The position numbers and the translations under genes were made by a program. Source: Saprospiraceae bacterium (GTDB lineage: Bacteria; Bacteroidota; Bacteroidia; Chitinophagales; Saprospiraceae). Taken from it: a stretch of 64,000 nucleotides of DNA. The notes below the pieces were generated by a model. The model did not search any database, was not told the DNA's origin, and worked only from the letters and a program-made list of their open reading frames with translations. Shown one piece after another: positions 34,855-44,337 of this stretch; within the stretch, counting starts at the first letter, position 1; the number at the start of each line of letters is the position of its first letter. The DNA lies in assembly GCA_016714985.1 (NCBI GenBank), contig JADKBS010000030.1:40497-104496 (forward strand). Direction: 5' to 3'.

Positions 34855-37800
34855 ATGCGTCAATCCATACTTCTTGTTGTTCTAGTCTCTTTCCTTGCCG
34901 CCTGCAAGCAAGAACCCACCACCCCCAAGCCCACAGCACTCCTCACCAAGACCGAAGACCCCACCAAATCCGACTCCATCGCCGCCAAAATCCGCAACGA
35001 GACGACCGTGAAGCTGGCCGATGGGCTGGAGCTCACGCTCTGGGCCTCCGATTCGTTGTCGCCCGACCCGGTTTCCATCGCCATAGACGACCAAGGCCGG
35101 GCCTACATCACCCGTACCGTGCGGCAGAAGCATTCCGAGTTCGACATCAGGGGCTACCAGCACTGGATGACCGAGTCCATCTCGTGGCAGACCGTGGAGG
35201 AGCGCCGTGATTTCTTGCGCAAAACCTTCGCCCCGGAGAAAAGCAAACAGAACGAATGGCTTGCCGACCTCAACAACGACGGCAGCCACGACTGGAAGGA
35301 CCTGACCGTGGAGAAAGACGAAATCTGGCGCTTGGAGGATACCAACTCGGATGGGTTCGCCGATAAATCCGTGCGGGTCTTTGCCGATTTCTTCGAGGAG
35401 GTGACCGACGTGGCGGGCGGCCTGCTCGTGCGGGCGAAGGATGCCTTCTATGCCCAGGCCCCCTATTTCTGGCGGCTCGAAGACCAGGACGGCGACGGCC
35501 TTTGGGAGAAAAAAACGGCCACCAGCAAGGGCTATCAGGTTCATGTGGGTTTCGGTGGGCACAATATGTCAGGCCCCATCGAAGGCCCCGACGGGCGCAT
35601 CTACTTCAACATGGGCGACATTGGGGCGAACATCACGACCGCTGATGGCCGCAAAATTGACAACGCCAACTCCGGCTTCATCGCCCGCTGCAATGCCGAC
35701 GGCTCCGATTTTGAAATCTTCGCAACGGGCTTGCGCAACACCCACGAGTTCGTCTTTGACGACTATGGCAACCTCATCTCCTCCGACAACGACGGCGACT
35801 ACCCCGACGAGCGGGAGCGCCTCGTACACATCGTGGAAGGCTCCGACGCTGGCTGGCGCTCCAACTGGCAGTACGGCAAATACACCGACCCGAAGAACAA
35901 CCGCTACAACGTCTGGATGGACGAAAAACTGAGCGTGCCCCACTGGGAAGGGCAAGCGGCGTACATCATTCCACCCATCATGAACTACCACAACGGCCCC
36001 ACGGGCATGGTCTATAACCCCGGCACGGCCTTGGGCAAGGAGTGGCTCAACAAGTTCTTCCTTGTCGAATTCGTTGGCACCACCAGCAATTCGCATATTT
36101 GGTCGTTTGGCCTCAAGCCAAAGGGGGCTTCGTTTGTTTTGGATGGTGAAAAAGACATGATCAGCGGTATCCTGCCAACGGGCATCCAATTCGGGCCGGA
36201 CGGGGCGCTCTACGTGGCGGACTGGATCACGGGCTGGGAAACCAAGAACTATGGCCGGGTCTGGAAACTGGACGTGACAAAAGAGAAGAACGATTTGGAA
36301 AAAGAGCGGGCCGAGACCAAGCGGCTTATGACGCTGGATTATTCCAAGCAAACGACGGCTGAACTTGGCAAATTATTGGGTTACGCCGACCGCCGCATCC
36401 GCCAAAAGGCGCAGTTTGAATTGGCAAGCCGGGATATAGAAGGTGCGGTGGAATTGACCAAAGCCACGAAACAAACCGATAATCAATTGGCCCGCATACA
36501 TGGTATATGGGGCATGGGGCAGTTATTGCGCAGCGATGCTAAATATGCGCCGCAATTAATGGAACTATTAAATGACAAGGACGAGGAAATCATCGTGCAG
36601 AGCCTGAAAATGCTGGGTGATGCGGAGGTTAAATCGATTGGGAATGCCATTATTGGTTTTTTAAAAAGCAAAAACCCCCGCCTCCAGTTTTATGCTGCTG
36701 AATGCTTGGGGCAATTAAAACATGAGGCCGCCACACAGCCATTAATTGATTTAATTCGGGCCAATAATGACAAGGATTTGTACATCCGACATGCGGCTGT
36801 TTTGGCGTTGTCGAGGCTGGGCAAGGCCGAGCCGATGATTGCGCTCGATGCCGACCCCAGCAAGGCGGTTCGCACGGCGGCAGTGCTGGTATTGCGCAAG
36901 CTGAAAAGCGAGCAAGTGGCGCTTTTCCTCGATGACGAAGATGAGTACGTGGCCACCGAGGCCGCAAGAGCCATCAACGACGACCATTCCATCGTGAAAG
37001 CATTGCCCGCACTTGCCAACTGCCTCGCCGACAAGCGCTACAAGAACCAGGCGCTGCTGCGCCGTGCCATCAACGCTGCGCTGCGGGTAGGCTCCGAGAA
37101 GGAACTCAACTTGCTCTTCGATTTCACCAAGCGCACCGACCTGCCGGAGTCCATCCGAACAGAGGCATTGGCAGCGCTGGGTACTTGGGCAGCCCCCTCC
37201 CTGCTCGACCGGGTGGATGGGCGTTTCCGGGGCAATGTGACCCGTCCCGTCGGCCCTGTGCAGCGGCTGATTGGACCTTACGTAGCTGAATATTTAAAGG
37301 ATAAAAACCCAAAAATACTGGCTGCCGTGGCCAATATGCTCGTGAACCTCGACTTGAAATCCACCAACGACCAACTGGCCGCCATCTACGCCAGCACGAA
37401 GTCGGTGGAGGTGAAGTCGGCTTTCCTGACGGCGCTTTCCACGTTGAAATACGCAAAAGCGACCGAACTCATCAAGACCGCCCTTGCTGACAAGGAAGAG
37501 AAAGTGCGCACCACGGCCCTCGGCTTGCTGACGGATGCCACCGTTTCGCAGCAACTATTGCCTGAATTGGTGAACATCGTTTTCAACAAGGGCACAGCAA
37601 AAGAGCAGCAACAGCTTTTGATGACGATGACCAAGTTGGAGGATGCCAAGGTGCAGCCCGTGCTGCAAGGCTTGATGGTGCTGTACCAAGACGGGAAATT
37701 GTCGCCAAGTCTGACCTTGGAACTAAAGGAGGCCATTGATTCGTCCGGTTCTGCCAATTTGATAGCCATGATGGAAGCTTCTCAAAAAAAGGAAAACCCG

Positions 37801-38244
37801 TTGGCCAAGTATGCCTCGGCACTCGAAGGAGGGGACAGTGGAAATGGCTATGGCCTGTTCTTTTGGAACTCAAAGGCCCAGTGCGCCCGCTGCCATAAGC
37901 TGGACGGCAATGGCGGCGAGGTGGGCCCCGACCTGAGCAAAATTGGAGGCGAGTTGACGAGGGAACAAATCCTGGCAGCCATCGTTGACCCCAGCGCCCG
38001 CCTGGCCCCTGGCTATGGCAATGTGGTGCTGAAGCTGAAGGACGGCCAAGAGGTGTTCGGTAGCCTGATGAAGGAAACGGATAAGGAATTGACCTTGAAG
38101 ACAAATAACGCTGAGCCGCTCGTTATTGAGGCATCTCGCATTGCGAAGCGGGAGAACCTGCCCTCCGGTATGCCGCCCTTCGGCGAAACGCTGAAAATGC
38201 GGGAGATAAGGGATTTGGTGGCGTACCTGACAGGATTGAAGTAG
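34855..38244 (+). CDS. PVC-type haem-binding lipoprotein with propeller, HEAT repeats and c-type cytochrome domain
   Basis: A 1,129-residue lipoprotein (lipobox SFLAAC, Cys about residue 17). Residues about 60-490 form a GSDH/DUF7133-like beta-propeller (GFGGHNMSGPIEGPDGRIYFNMGD region, PTGIQFGPDGALYVADW). About 510-970 are alpha-helical HEAT-like repeats. The last 130 residues are the PVC-type cytochrome domain with CARCHKLDG (CxxCH), VGPDLSKIG and GYGNVVLKLKDGQEVFG. It has the planctomycete/Bacteroidota architecture of putative sugar or alcohol dehydrogenases passing electrons to a bound haem c. The substrate is unknown. Confidence 0.87.
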   Translation: MRQSILLVVLVSFLAACKQEPTTPKPTALLTKTEDPTKSDSIAAKIRNETTVKLADGLELTLWASDSLSPDPVSIAIDDQGRAYITRTVRQKHSEFDIRGYQHWMTESISWQTVEERRDFLRKTFAPEKSKQNEWLADLNNDGSHDWKDLTVEKDEIWRLEDTNSDGFADKSVRVFADFFEEVTDVAGGLLVRAKDAFYAQAPYFWRLEDQDGDGLWEKKTATSKGYQVHVGFGGHNMSGPIEGPDGRIYFNMGDIGANITTADGRKIDNANSGFIARCNADGSDFEIFATGLRNTHEFVFDDYGNLISSDNDGDYPDERERLVHIVEGSDAGWRSNWQYGKYTDPKNNRYNVWMDEKLSVPHWEGQAAYIIPPIMNYHNGPTGMVYNPGTALGKEWLNKFFLVEFVGTTSNSHIWSFGLKPKGASFVLDGEKDMISGILPTGIQFGPDGALYVADWITGWETKNYGRVWKLDVTKEKNDLEKERAETKRLMTLDYSKQTTAELGKLLGYADRRIRQKAQFELASRDIEGAVELTKATKQTDNQLARIHGIWGMGQLLRSDAKYAPQLMELLNDKDEEIIVQSLKMLGDAEVKSIGNAIIGFLKSKNPRLQFYAAECLGQLKHEAATQPLIDLIRANNDKDLYIRHAAVLALSRLGKAEPMIALDADPSKAVRTAAVLVLRKLKSEQVALFLDDEDEYVATEAARAINDDHSIVKALPALANCLADKRYKNQALLRRAINAALRVGSEKELNLLFDFTKRTDLPESIRTEALAALGTWAAPSLLDRVDGRFRGNVTRPVGPVQRLIGPYVAEYLKDKNPKILAAVANMLVNLDLKSTNDQLAAIYASTKSVEVKSAFLTALSTLKYAKATELIKTALADKEEKVRTTALGLLTDATVSQQLLPELVNIVFNKGTAKEQQQLLMTMTKLEDAKVQPVLQGLMVLYQDGKLSPSLTLELKEAIDSSGSANLIAMMEASQKKENPLAKYASALEGGDSGNGYGLFFWNSKAQCARCHKLDGNGGEVGPDLSKIGGELTREQILAAIVDPSARLAPGYGNVVLKLKDGQEVFGSLMKETDKELTLKTNNAEPLVIEASRIAKRENLPSGMPPFGETLKMREIRDLVAYLTGLK

Positions 38245-38272
38245 TGGTTAGCGCACTTCTATTCTTAGGATT

Positions 38273-38316
38273 AGGGTGAAACGGAAATTTTGCGAAGCAA
38301 AATTTCGTTTCACCCT
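38273..38316. terminator. Hairpin after the cytochrome gene
   Basis: AGGGTGAAACGGAAATTTTGC and its complement enclose a GAA loop 28 bp after the stop; the A-to-G mismatch is minor. There is no T run, so it may be an mRNA-stabilising hairpin. Confidence 0.55.
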
Positions 38317-38497
38317 CTTGGAGTCCCGCCAATCAGCGATGAAGCACCCTTCCACCTGCACTTTTTTTTGAAGTCCCACCTATTGGCGAAGCCGAAAACT
38401 CCCTCCCGTTTTCCATACGTTGAACCCTGCCTCCCGTTCGTTGAATGGATTTGGCTCACTGTCCCATTGGCTGTCATTTTTGGTGTATAATTAAGCT

Positions 38498-38580
38498 GGT
38501 TGATAAGGGAAGATAAAGTTGATGGGTTGACAATGTCACCACTCGATCAACCTTATTAACCTGATAAACTTCATCAACTT
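38498..38580 (+). repeat. GGTTGATAAGG / ATCAACCTTATTAACC word-repeat hairpin
   Basis: G-containing words (38498-38530) are followed by G-poor complementary words running to just before the desaturase start. The rest of 38317-38497 shows nothing recognisable. Confidence 0.7.
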
Positions 38581-38594
38581 AAAAACAAAACACC

Positions 38595-39818
38595 ATGCAT
38601 TCCATCATCGAAAACATCGGACAGCAATTCGGCCCAGGGGCAGCTTGGGCAGCCACCTCCATCTTTATTTTCCTGCGCTACGCAATACCAGCCACGCTCG
38701 TTTTCCTGCTTGTTTATAAATGGAAAAAACAAGCGTGGTTTGCCCGGAAGATACAACAGAAATTCCCTAAAGGCTCGGAGATTCGCCATGAAATTGGTTA
38801 CTCCATACTCACCTCGCTCATTTTTGGTGGCATGGCACTGGGGGTGTTTGTCCTTCGAAAAATGGGCTATGGCGAACTTTATTTTGAGGTGGCGGAATAC
38901 GGCTGGGTCTATTGGTTTGGCAGCCTTGCCTTTCTCATCGTGGCACACGACACCTATTTCTATTGGATGCACAGACTGATGCACCACCCTAAACTGTACC
39001 AGCTTTTCCACTTGGTGCACCACAAGTCCACCAATCCCACGCCCTATACTTCGTTCTCGTTCCATCCACTGGAGTCGGTGTTGGAGTTTGCCATCGTGCC
39101 GCTGATTACGCTGGTGCTGCCCGTCCATGCGGTGGTTTTCCTGCTGTTCACGATGTGGAGCACAGCGTTCAACATCTTGGGCCACACGGGCTATGAGTTT
39201 TCACCGAGCGGGTTCACCCGGCATTGGTTTTTAAAATGGATAAACACGCCCACGCACCACAACATGCACCACCGCCAAGCCCGCTACAACTACGGCCTTT
39301 ACTTCAATTTTTGGGACCGCATCATGGGCACGAACCACCCCGACTACGACAATTACTTCGAGGAGGTAGTGGAACGGGCCAAACAGCCAACCGATGGGCA
39401 TCCCACGCTCCCGTTGCGGCAGCAACCTGCCAAGAAAGTGGCAGCGGTGGTAGCAGGGCTACTGTTGTGCGGCTCGGTGGCCTACGGCCAAATGGGCATC
39501 GATGACATCAAAAACGGCAACTATGGAACCCCAGAATCCCGCACCACGCAGATGGACGCCATGATGAAGGAGGGATTGAACCTTCGGCAAAACCAGCTTC
39601 AAAAAGTGCACGATATCAACCTGAAATACTCGAAGAAAGTAGAGGATGAAGTGGTGAAGGCAGACCTCAGCACTTGGTCGAAGTACCGCCGCATTTCAAA
39701 AGTCCAAAACGAAAAGGACAAGGAAATGAAGCTGGTGCTCGATGCCACTCAATTTGAGAAATACGTCACCAAACGGGACGAACTGTTCTGGAAGGGCGTG
39801 TCGGAGTTCTTTTTCTAG
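38595..39818 (+). CDS. Sterol desaturase/fatty acid hydroxylase with unusual C-terminal exported domain
   Basis: A 407-residue membrane protein. Residues 1 to about 265 form the di-iron desaturase/hydroxylase: transmembrane helices near 20-42, 66-88, 104-120 and 165-195, and His clusters HDTYFYWMHRLMHH (118-131), HLVHHK (139-144) and HHNMHHR (221-227). Family members end near here. The frame continues with a signal-like hydrophobic segment (281-299, ending AYGQ) and about 105 charged residues (LNLRQNQLQKVHDINLKYSKK, LDATQFEKYVTKRDEL) like small Spy/CpxP-type periplasmic proteins. It is either a true fusion or two genes joined by a lost stop. Confidence 0.82.
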   Translation: MHSIIENIGQQFGPGAAWAATSIFIFLRYAIPATLVFLLVYKWKKQAWFARKIQQKFPKGSEIRHEIGYSILTSLIFGGMALGVFVLRKMGYGELYFEVAEYGWVYWFGSLAFLIVAHDTYFYWMHRLMHHPKLYQLFHLVHHKSTNPTPYTSFSFHPLESVLEFAIVPLITLVLPVHAVVFLLFTMWSTAFNILGHTGYEFSPSGFTRHWFLKWINTPTHHNMHHRQARYNYGLYFNFWDRIMGTNHPDYDNYFEEVVERAKQPTDGHPTLPLRQQPAKKVAAVVAGLLLCGSVAYGQMGIDDIKNGNYGTPESRTTQMDAMMKEGLNLRQNQLQKVHDINLKYSKKVEDEVVKADLSTWSKYRRISKVQNEKDKEMKLVLDATQFEKYVTKRDELFWKGVSEFFF

Positions 39819-39994
39819 GCCTTGTGCCGTTCGTTGAAACTTCGCAGCCATTGGTTGAACAGATTTCCCCTGCCCCCCTTACCGCCCTGATCTTTGAACC
39901 ATCAAATGAAAACAATCAATTAATTGGGCTTAGGAATTCCTGCGGGTTTTCCAATCCCACATCCAAATTGTTAACAATCAAAATTTTAAAAAAC

Positions 39995-40702
39995 ATGAAA
40001 AATCAAATCGTTAGCCTGTGTACCCTTGCCCTTGTCATCTTCACCATGAGTTCTTGCGGCAAAGACCGTGAGCAAATCAAAGCGGCCATCTCAGAAACCC
40101 AGATTTCTTATCTCGTCGAAAGTGCCCTTTCGGAAGGCATGTCGGGCCTCACCGCCCAAGTGGGAGAAATGGTCGCCATTGCCCAAGAAAACATCAGCGG
40201 CCAATGCGGCGTGACGAAGGATTCGACCGTTGTCTTTGAAAACCAAACCGCCATCGGGAGCGCTGAGTACACCACTGGCTATACTTGGACCTTGGTCTGT
40301 GAGGGTGACTTGGTGCCCCTCAACTTCGACTTCCTCAGCCACATGGAGGGCAGCTACAACAATAACCGCATGACCTCCAACGACTACGGCGATGCCACCT
40401 GGGAACTTACCGGCCTGAATGAGAATACAAATGAGTTCACTGCCAACGGTACTTACGCCCGAAATGGCGAACAGACCTTCAAAGTTGACGGCATCGTGAC
40501 CGAGTCGAACATGGACATCGTGGTGACGAACATGAAGATTGACAAAAGCAGCGAGGAAATTACGGAGGGCACTGCCGAAGTGAACGTGCACGGCACGGCT
40601 GATGGCGGCGAGAGCTTTGATTTTGAAGGGGAAATTGTTTTCAAGGGCAAAGGCAAGGCAACGTTGACTGTAAACGGGAAGACCTTCAATATCAGCCTTT
40701 AA
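39995..40702 (+). CDS. Lipoprotein of unknown function
   Basis: A 235-residue lipoprotein. The signal peptide ends in FTMSSC (Cys about residue 18). The mature part starts with a helical segment (to about 65), then repeated beta strands with alternating Thr/Asn/Glu (NEFTANGTYARNGEQTF, GTAEVNVHGTADGG). One Cys-Gly pair occurs near residue 70. I do not recognise a family. It is monocistronic, with a clear terminator after it. The ATG at 39995 is preceded by an AATTTTAAAAAAC leader; the longer frame upstream lacks a signal peptide. Confidence 0.7.
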   Translation: MKNQIVSLCTLALVIFTMSSCGKDREQIKAAISETQISYLVESALSEGMSGLTAQVGEMVAIAQENISGQCGVTKDSTVVFENQTAIGSAEYTTGYTWTLVCEGDLVPLNFDFLSHMEGSYNNNRMTSNDYGDATWELTGLNENTNEFTANGTYARNGEQTFKVDGIVTESNMDIVVTNMKIDKSSEEITEGTAEVNVHGTADGGESFDFEGEIVFKGKGKATLTVNGKTFNISL

Positions 40703-40736
40703 ACGAATTTTTTCATTGCACTCGATAAAAAAAATC

Positions 40737-40770
40737 AAGCGGTTATGCTTTCGGCATACCCGCTTTTTTT
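40737..40770 (+). terminator. Rho-independent terminator
   Basis: AAGCGGTTATGC pairs with GCATACCCGCTT (one bulge) and is followed by eight T residues. It ends the lipoprotein gene. Confidence 0.8.
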
Positions 40771-40825
40771 TGTTGTTGAGCAGATTGGCGGTAGTTGCGA
40801 ATAGTCCACCCTACCACTTGAAAAT

Positions 40826-41266
40826 TTAAACCCCAAACATGCCCTTCATCCCTTCCCAAAGCGGCCGCTTCAAGGCTGGGTTCGCAATAATCTCATCCAA
40901 ACTGCCAGAGAAAAGGTAGGAGACGCCGCCAATGGAAACGGGTTGGTAGGCTTGTGCATTGATGATAACCCCGGCTTGTTTTGGCGGGATGCCGAATAGT
41001 AAAGCTTTTGAAAAACTTGCTTCATTGCGCAGCGAAGAGATGCTGAAAGGCTGCTCGTCGGGCAACCAACATAGGAGTGCATCCTCAGCCAAGTCGAATT
41101 TGGCGGCTTGGAGCATCTTTCCCAGCAATTCCAGTGTATCGGGCCGTGGTGTGCCCTTGCAGCCGACGAAAAGTCCCTTCTGGTTGTTCCCGGTGCAGGT
41201 TGATAGTAGGTTTTCTTTTAATGGATAGACCTTATAGTCCAGAATTCCGTTGGGCTGCGCATTCAT
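40826..41266 (-). CDS. Conserved hypothetical protein, possibly HolD-like (DNA polymerase III psi)
   Basis: A 146-residue soluble protein. The pattern of an N-terminal variable part, a central KALLFGIPPKQAG motif (about residues 85-97), YQPVSIGGVSYLFSGSLDEI (about 106-125) and a C-terminal LKRPLWEGMKGMF helix resembles what I recall for the Bacteroidota psi-like subunits of DNA polymerase III. This is recollection, not a search result. It is divergent from ilvE. A role in the clamp-loader complex would be inferred only from that similarity. Confidence 0.5.
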   Translation of the reverse strand: MNAQPNGILDYKVYPLKENLLSTCTGNNQKGLFVGCKGTPRPDTLELLGKMLQAAKFDLAEDALLCWLPDEQPFSISSLRNEASFSKALLFGIPPKQAGVIINAQAYQPVSIGGVSYLFSGSLDEIIANPALKRPLWEGMKGMFGV

Positions 41267-41335
41267 ATTTTGACCTGTTTTCAGAATTTTATTCCAAAAG
41301 GGTGTTTTTTTGACCCTATTGGAGAAAATTTATTT

Positions 41336-41364
41336 TTTGGAAAATGATTTTTGGGCTAATTTTG
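41336..41364 (+). promoter_or_regulatory. Bacteroidota promoter for ilvE
   Basis: TTTG (41336-41339), a 17-bp spacer and TAATTTTG (41357-41364). The start codon is only 12 bp after the -7 box, so the mRNA leader is very short. Confidence 0.65.
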
Positions 41365-41375
41365 TGCAAAATTAA

Positions 41376-42464
41376 ATGAACGAGGACATGAAAATTAAAA
41401 TCACGAAATCACCCACCACCCGCATCGCCGAAGTTGACTTTACCAACCTTCCATTTGGCCGCAATTTTGCCGACCATATCTTCGTCTGTGACTACGACAA
41501 CGGCGAGTGGCACAGCCCCCGCATCGAACCGTTTCACAATTTCAGCCTGCACCCCGCCACGATGGCGCTGCACTATGGGCAGGCCATTTTCGAGGGGATG
41601 AAGGCGTCCAAGACCCACGATGGTGTACCGATGCTCTTCCGCCCGGAGCGCCATGCCCATCGCATGAACGTCTCCGCCCACCGCATTTGCATGCCGGAGT
41701 TCCCGGAGGACTTGTTCGTGGAGGCACTCGCAAAGCTCGTTCAAATTGACCAAACTTGGATACCGGAGGAAGAGGGCAGCGCCCTTTATATCAGGCCCAC
41801 GATGATTGCCACTGACGAGTTCATCGGCGTTAAGCCGTCGCAATCTTACAAATTTTTCATCTTCACTGGCCCTGTTGGCCCATATTACCCCAAACCCGTA
41901 CGCCTTTGGGCCGAGACCGAGTACATCCGTGCGGCGCAAGGTGGCACTGGCTTCGCAAAAGCTGCTGGCAACTATGCTGGGGCACTTTACCCAGCCAAAC
42001 TGGCGCAGGATCGTGGCTTCGACCAACTCCTGTGGCTCGACGCCAAGGAGTTCAAGTACATCCAGGAGAGCGGCACGATGAACGTTTTCTTCGTCATCAA
42101 TGGCGTGACCATCACCCCGCCCCTCACCGGCGGCACCATCCTTGACGGTGTGACCCGTGACTGCATCCTCGAAATATTGCGCAGCGAAGGCAAACCCGTT
42201 GCGGAGCAACCTATCACCATTGACGAAGTAGTGCAAGCCTATAAAGATGGTACGCTGCAAGAGGCATTCGGCGCAGGCACCGCCGCCGTCGTCTCGCACG
42301 TCAGCGAAATCGGTTACCGTGACCTGCTGATGACCCTTCCGCCTGTGAGCGAGCGCAAAATCGGCACCCATGTGAAAGCCGTGATTGACGGCATGAGGGC
42401 TGGCACTGTTGAAGACACTTGGGGCTGGACAGTACCGGTGCAGGTTGAAGAACTCGTGGGGTAA
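41376..42464 (+). CDS. ilvE: Branched-chain amino acid aminotransferase
   Basis: A 362-residue class IV PLP enzyme, of the long (eukaryote-like) BCAT type, transferring the amino group of Leu, Ile and Val to 2-oxoglutarate. Landmarks are YGQAIFEGMKA (about residues 69-79), FRPERHAHRM, GFAKAAGNYAG with the PLP Lys (about 192-202), the QESGTMNVFF motif (about 230-239) and FGAGTAAVVSHV near 293. A consensus promoter lies immediately upstream. The gene downstream is a frameshifted PfkB kinase. Confidence 0.95.
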   Translation: MNEDMKIKITKSPTTRIAEVDFTNLPFGRNFADHIFVCDYDNGEWHSPRIEPFHNFSLHPATMALHYGQAIFEGMKASKTHDGVPMLFRPERHAHRMNVSAHRICMPEFPEDLFVEALAKLVQIDQTWIPEEEGSALYIRPTMIATDEFIGVKPSQSYKFFIFTGPVGPYYPKPVRLWAETEYIRAAQGGTGFAKAAGNYAGALYPAKLAQDRGFDQLLWLDAKEFKYIQESGTMNVFFVINGVTITPPLTGGTILDGVTRDCILEILRSEGKPVAEQPITIDEVVQAYKDGTLQEAFGAGTAAVVSHVSEIGYRDLLMTLPPVSERKIGTHVKAVIDGMRAGTVEDTWGWTVPVQVEELVG

Positions 42465-42465
42465 T

Positions 42466-42617
42466 GATGAATGATAAATGATGAATGGCCAACAATGAGT
42501 TGATTTTGTAGAAAATGGCTTTCTTGCAGCTTTTTGAGCGACATTTTTTACACAACCAATACGTGCTGTGAGCGCCATTCATCATTCCACCATTCCTCCT
42601 TCCTCCTTCATCATCGG
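42466..42617 (+). repeat. ATGATGAATG / CATTCATCAT word repeats around the ilvE-pfkB gap
   Basis: ATGATGAATGATAAATGATG (42466-42485) follows the ilvE stop. The complementary CCATTCATCATTCC and TTCATCATC words precede and overlap the kinase start. Related words lie at 52687-52720. Confidence 0.65.
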
Positions 42618-43384
42618 CCATATCTGCCACGATGTAATCCCGAACGGCTTCACGCCCGGTGGAGCCGCTGCTTATGCTGGCCTCCTTACCCATCGCCTCG
42701 GCTATCCGACCCATATCCTCACTTCCTTTGGCCCCGATTTTCAGTTCGCTTCGCAATTCGAGGCGGCTTGACCTCCATGTAGTGCCTTCGGCAACTACCA
42801 CGGTCTTCGAGAACATTTACCAGCCCGATGGCCAACGTATCCAATACCTACACAGCCGGGCCAGCCTGCTCACCCCCGCTGACCTACCCAAGCATTGGCA
42901 ATCGCCAAAGACTGCCCTGCTCGGCCCTATCTGCGACGAGGTCAGCTACGAGTTCCTCGATTTTTTTGCTGCACAAAACGCCGTGACCTGCGCCTGCCCG
43001 CAGGGCTGGATGCGGCAATGGGACGCCCAACTCAGGGTGAATCCCAAGCCCATCGCCGATTGGTCGGTGCTGGCCAAGGCCGACCTCGTCTCCATGAGCG
43101 AGGCCGATGTGGGCTGCGACTGGGAACTGATCCGGGCCATTGCGAAGCAGGTGCCGCTGCTGGTGGTGACGCAGGGCGCTGGGGGTGCCACGGTGTTTGA
43201 GGCTGGCGTCCCGACGCATTACCCCGCCATGAGGGTGGAAGAGAAAAGCCCGACGGGGGCAGGGGATGTGTTTGCGGCTAGCTTGTTGGTGCGGTTTGCG
43301 GAGGGGAGGGATGTGGTTGGGGCTATAGATTTTGCACAGCAAAAGGCAGCTGCACACGTTGCTGCTGGCCATTTTTTCCTGTAA
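42568..43384 (+). pseudogene. PfkB-family carbohydrate kinase, frameshifted
   Basis: The first frame (GTG at 42568) gives IIGHICHDVIPNGFTPGGAA, the N-terminal sugar-binding GG motif of the ribokinase fold, and runs to FASQFEAA, where a TGA appears at 42769-42771. The next frame takes over at once with LDLHVVPSATTTVFEN and continues to a normal C-terminus containing VTQGAGGATVF and KSPTGAGDVFAAS, the PfkB signature with the catalytic Asp. Adding one base near 42766 restores a protein of about 270 residues. The sugar substrate is unknown. Confidence 0.8.
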
Positions 43385-43813
43385 AAGAAACCGACATAGC
43401 TTATTCGCCAAGGTATTAAGGCCCGTTCGTTGGTATGGTGCACCACCGCTGGCAGCGCCCATTTGAGAAGCACCATCGGACAGGCTATGCCCCTTCAAAT
43501 TAGCCAACATGCCGCCCGTTTTATAGATTTAGCGCCAATTGGGGTAGTCGCCATCCTCGTCCGGCCAAAGGCTGGGGTTGGTGGGGCGATTTCGGAGGGA
43601 AGGAATTGGGCGGAGGCAGTGGTGGCGCTGCCGCAGCAGCGTGAGATCTTGAGGAGGAGAGATTTTTTCATGGGGGGTAAATAAGGGGAGGGGGAACTTT
43701 TAGGGGAGGGGAATTTACTTGAAGTTTTTTTTGAAATTAGTTTGCTGGATTGGGTAAAATGCAGTTTCTTGCCTGGGATATTTGAAGTTGTTTCTTTGGC
43801 AAATACCAGCAAC
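43385..43813. other. 429-bp gap with no supported gene
   Basis: Short open frames exist on both strands here, but none has a recognisable motif, signal peptide or good start. Base composition shifts from G/C-rich to A/T-rich around 43680, marking the left edge of the low-GC patch. Confidence 0.5.
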
Positions 43814-44326
43814 ATGACGACCCAACAAATTGACGATTCAAGCAGATTTTTTCATGGCGATCAACCAACGACCTGCCCTCTTTGCGGAGCAAGAACCGAG
43901 ATTTTACTGGATTTATCGCATACAATAAGCCAAGTTCAGGTTCAAAAATGTTTGGATAAAAATTGTTCCTTTGAGTTCTTTGCCGAAGTGAATGAAGATG
44001 ACCTAATTCCTAAAGTAGAGCTATGCTATCTCTATCGTGATGCTTCAAATTATAAACTGTTCAATTCTGTGGTTTTCGAAAACCCTGAATGTATTCCCTT
44101 AGCACAAATAGAGTCAACCATTCGGGGGCATTTGATTGATGGGGAATTTTTCAACCCAATTAAATGGGGGCTTCCAAAACCAGAATTTGACGATTTTAAT
44201 GTTGAGGATGACCATGATTGGTGCGAGTTTGAAAAAATAGCACCAACGGAAATGGAAACAGATTCAGAAGTAACTATCGCTGAATTTTTGGAAATTGTTG
44301 AAGGTAGAAAATTACCCCAAACCTAA
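43814..44326 (+). CDS. Zinc-ribbon-containing protein of unknown function, partner of HNH gene
   Basis: A 170-residue acidic soluble protein. An N-terminal CPLCG (about residues 22-26) and a later C-x4-C pair (KCLDKNCSF, about 47-55) form a likely zinc ribbon. The rest is Asp/Glu-rich with a WGLPKPEFDDFNVEDDHDW segment (about 117-135). It ends 11 bp before the HNH nuclease gene in the same direction, so they are probably co-transcribed. Both are A/T-rich compared with the flanks. No known family was recognised; a partner or immunity role is only a guess. Confidence 0.6.
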   Translation: MTTQQIDDSSRFFHGDQPTTCPLCGARTEILLDLSHTISQVQVQKCLDKNCSFEFFAEVNEDDLIPKVELCYLYRDASNYKLFNSVVFENPECIPLAQIESTIRGHLIDGEFFNPIKWGLPKPEFDDFNVEDDHDWCEFEKIAPTEMETDSEVTIAEFLEIVEGRKLPQT

Positions 44327-44337
44327 AAATTGCATCA

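Noticed and set aside
43430..43684. 84-residue plus-strand ORF
   Set aside because: No motif or leader; composition looks like non-coding sequence on both strands.
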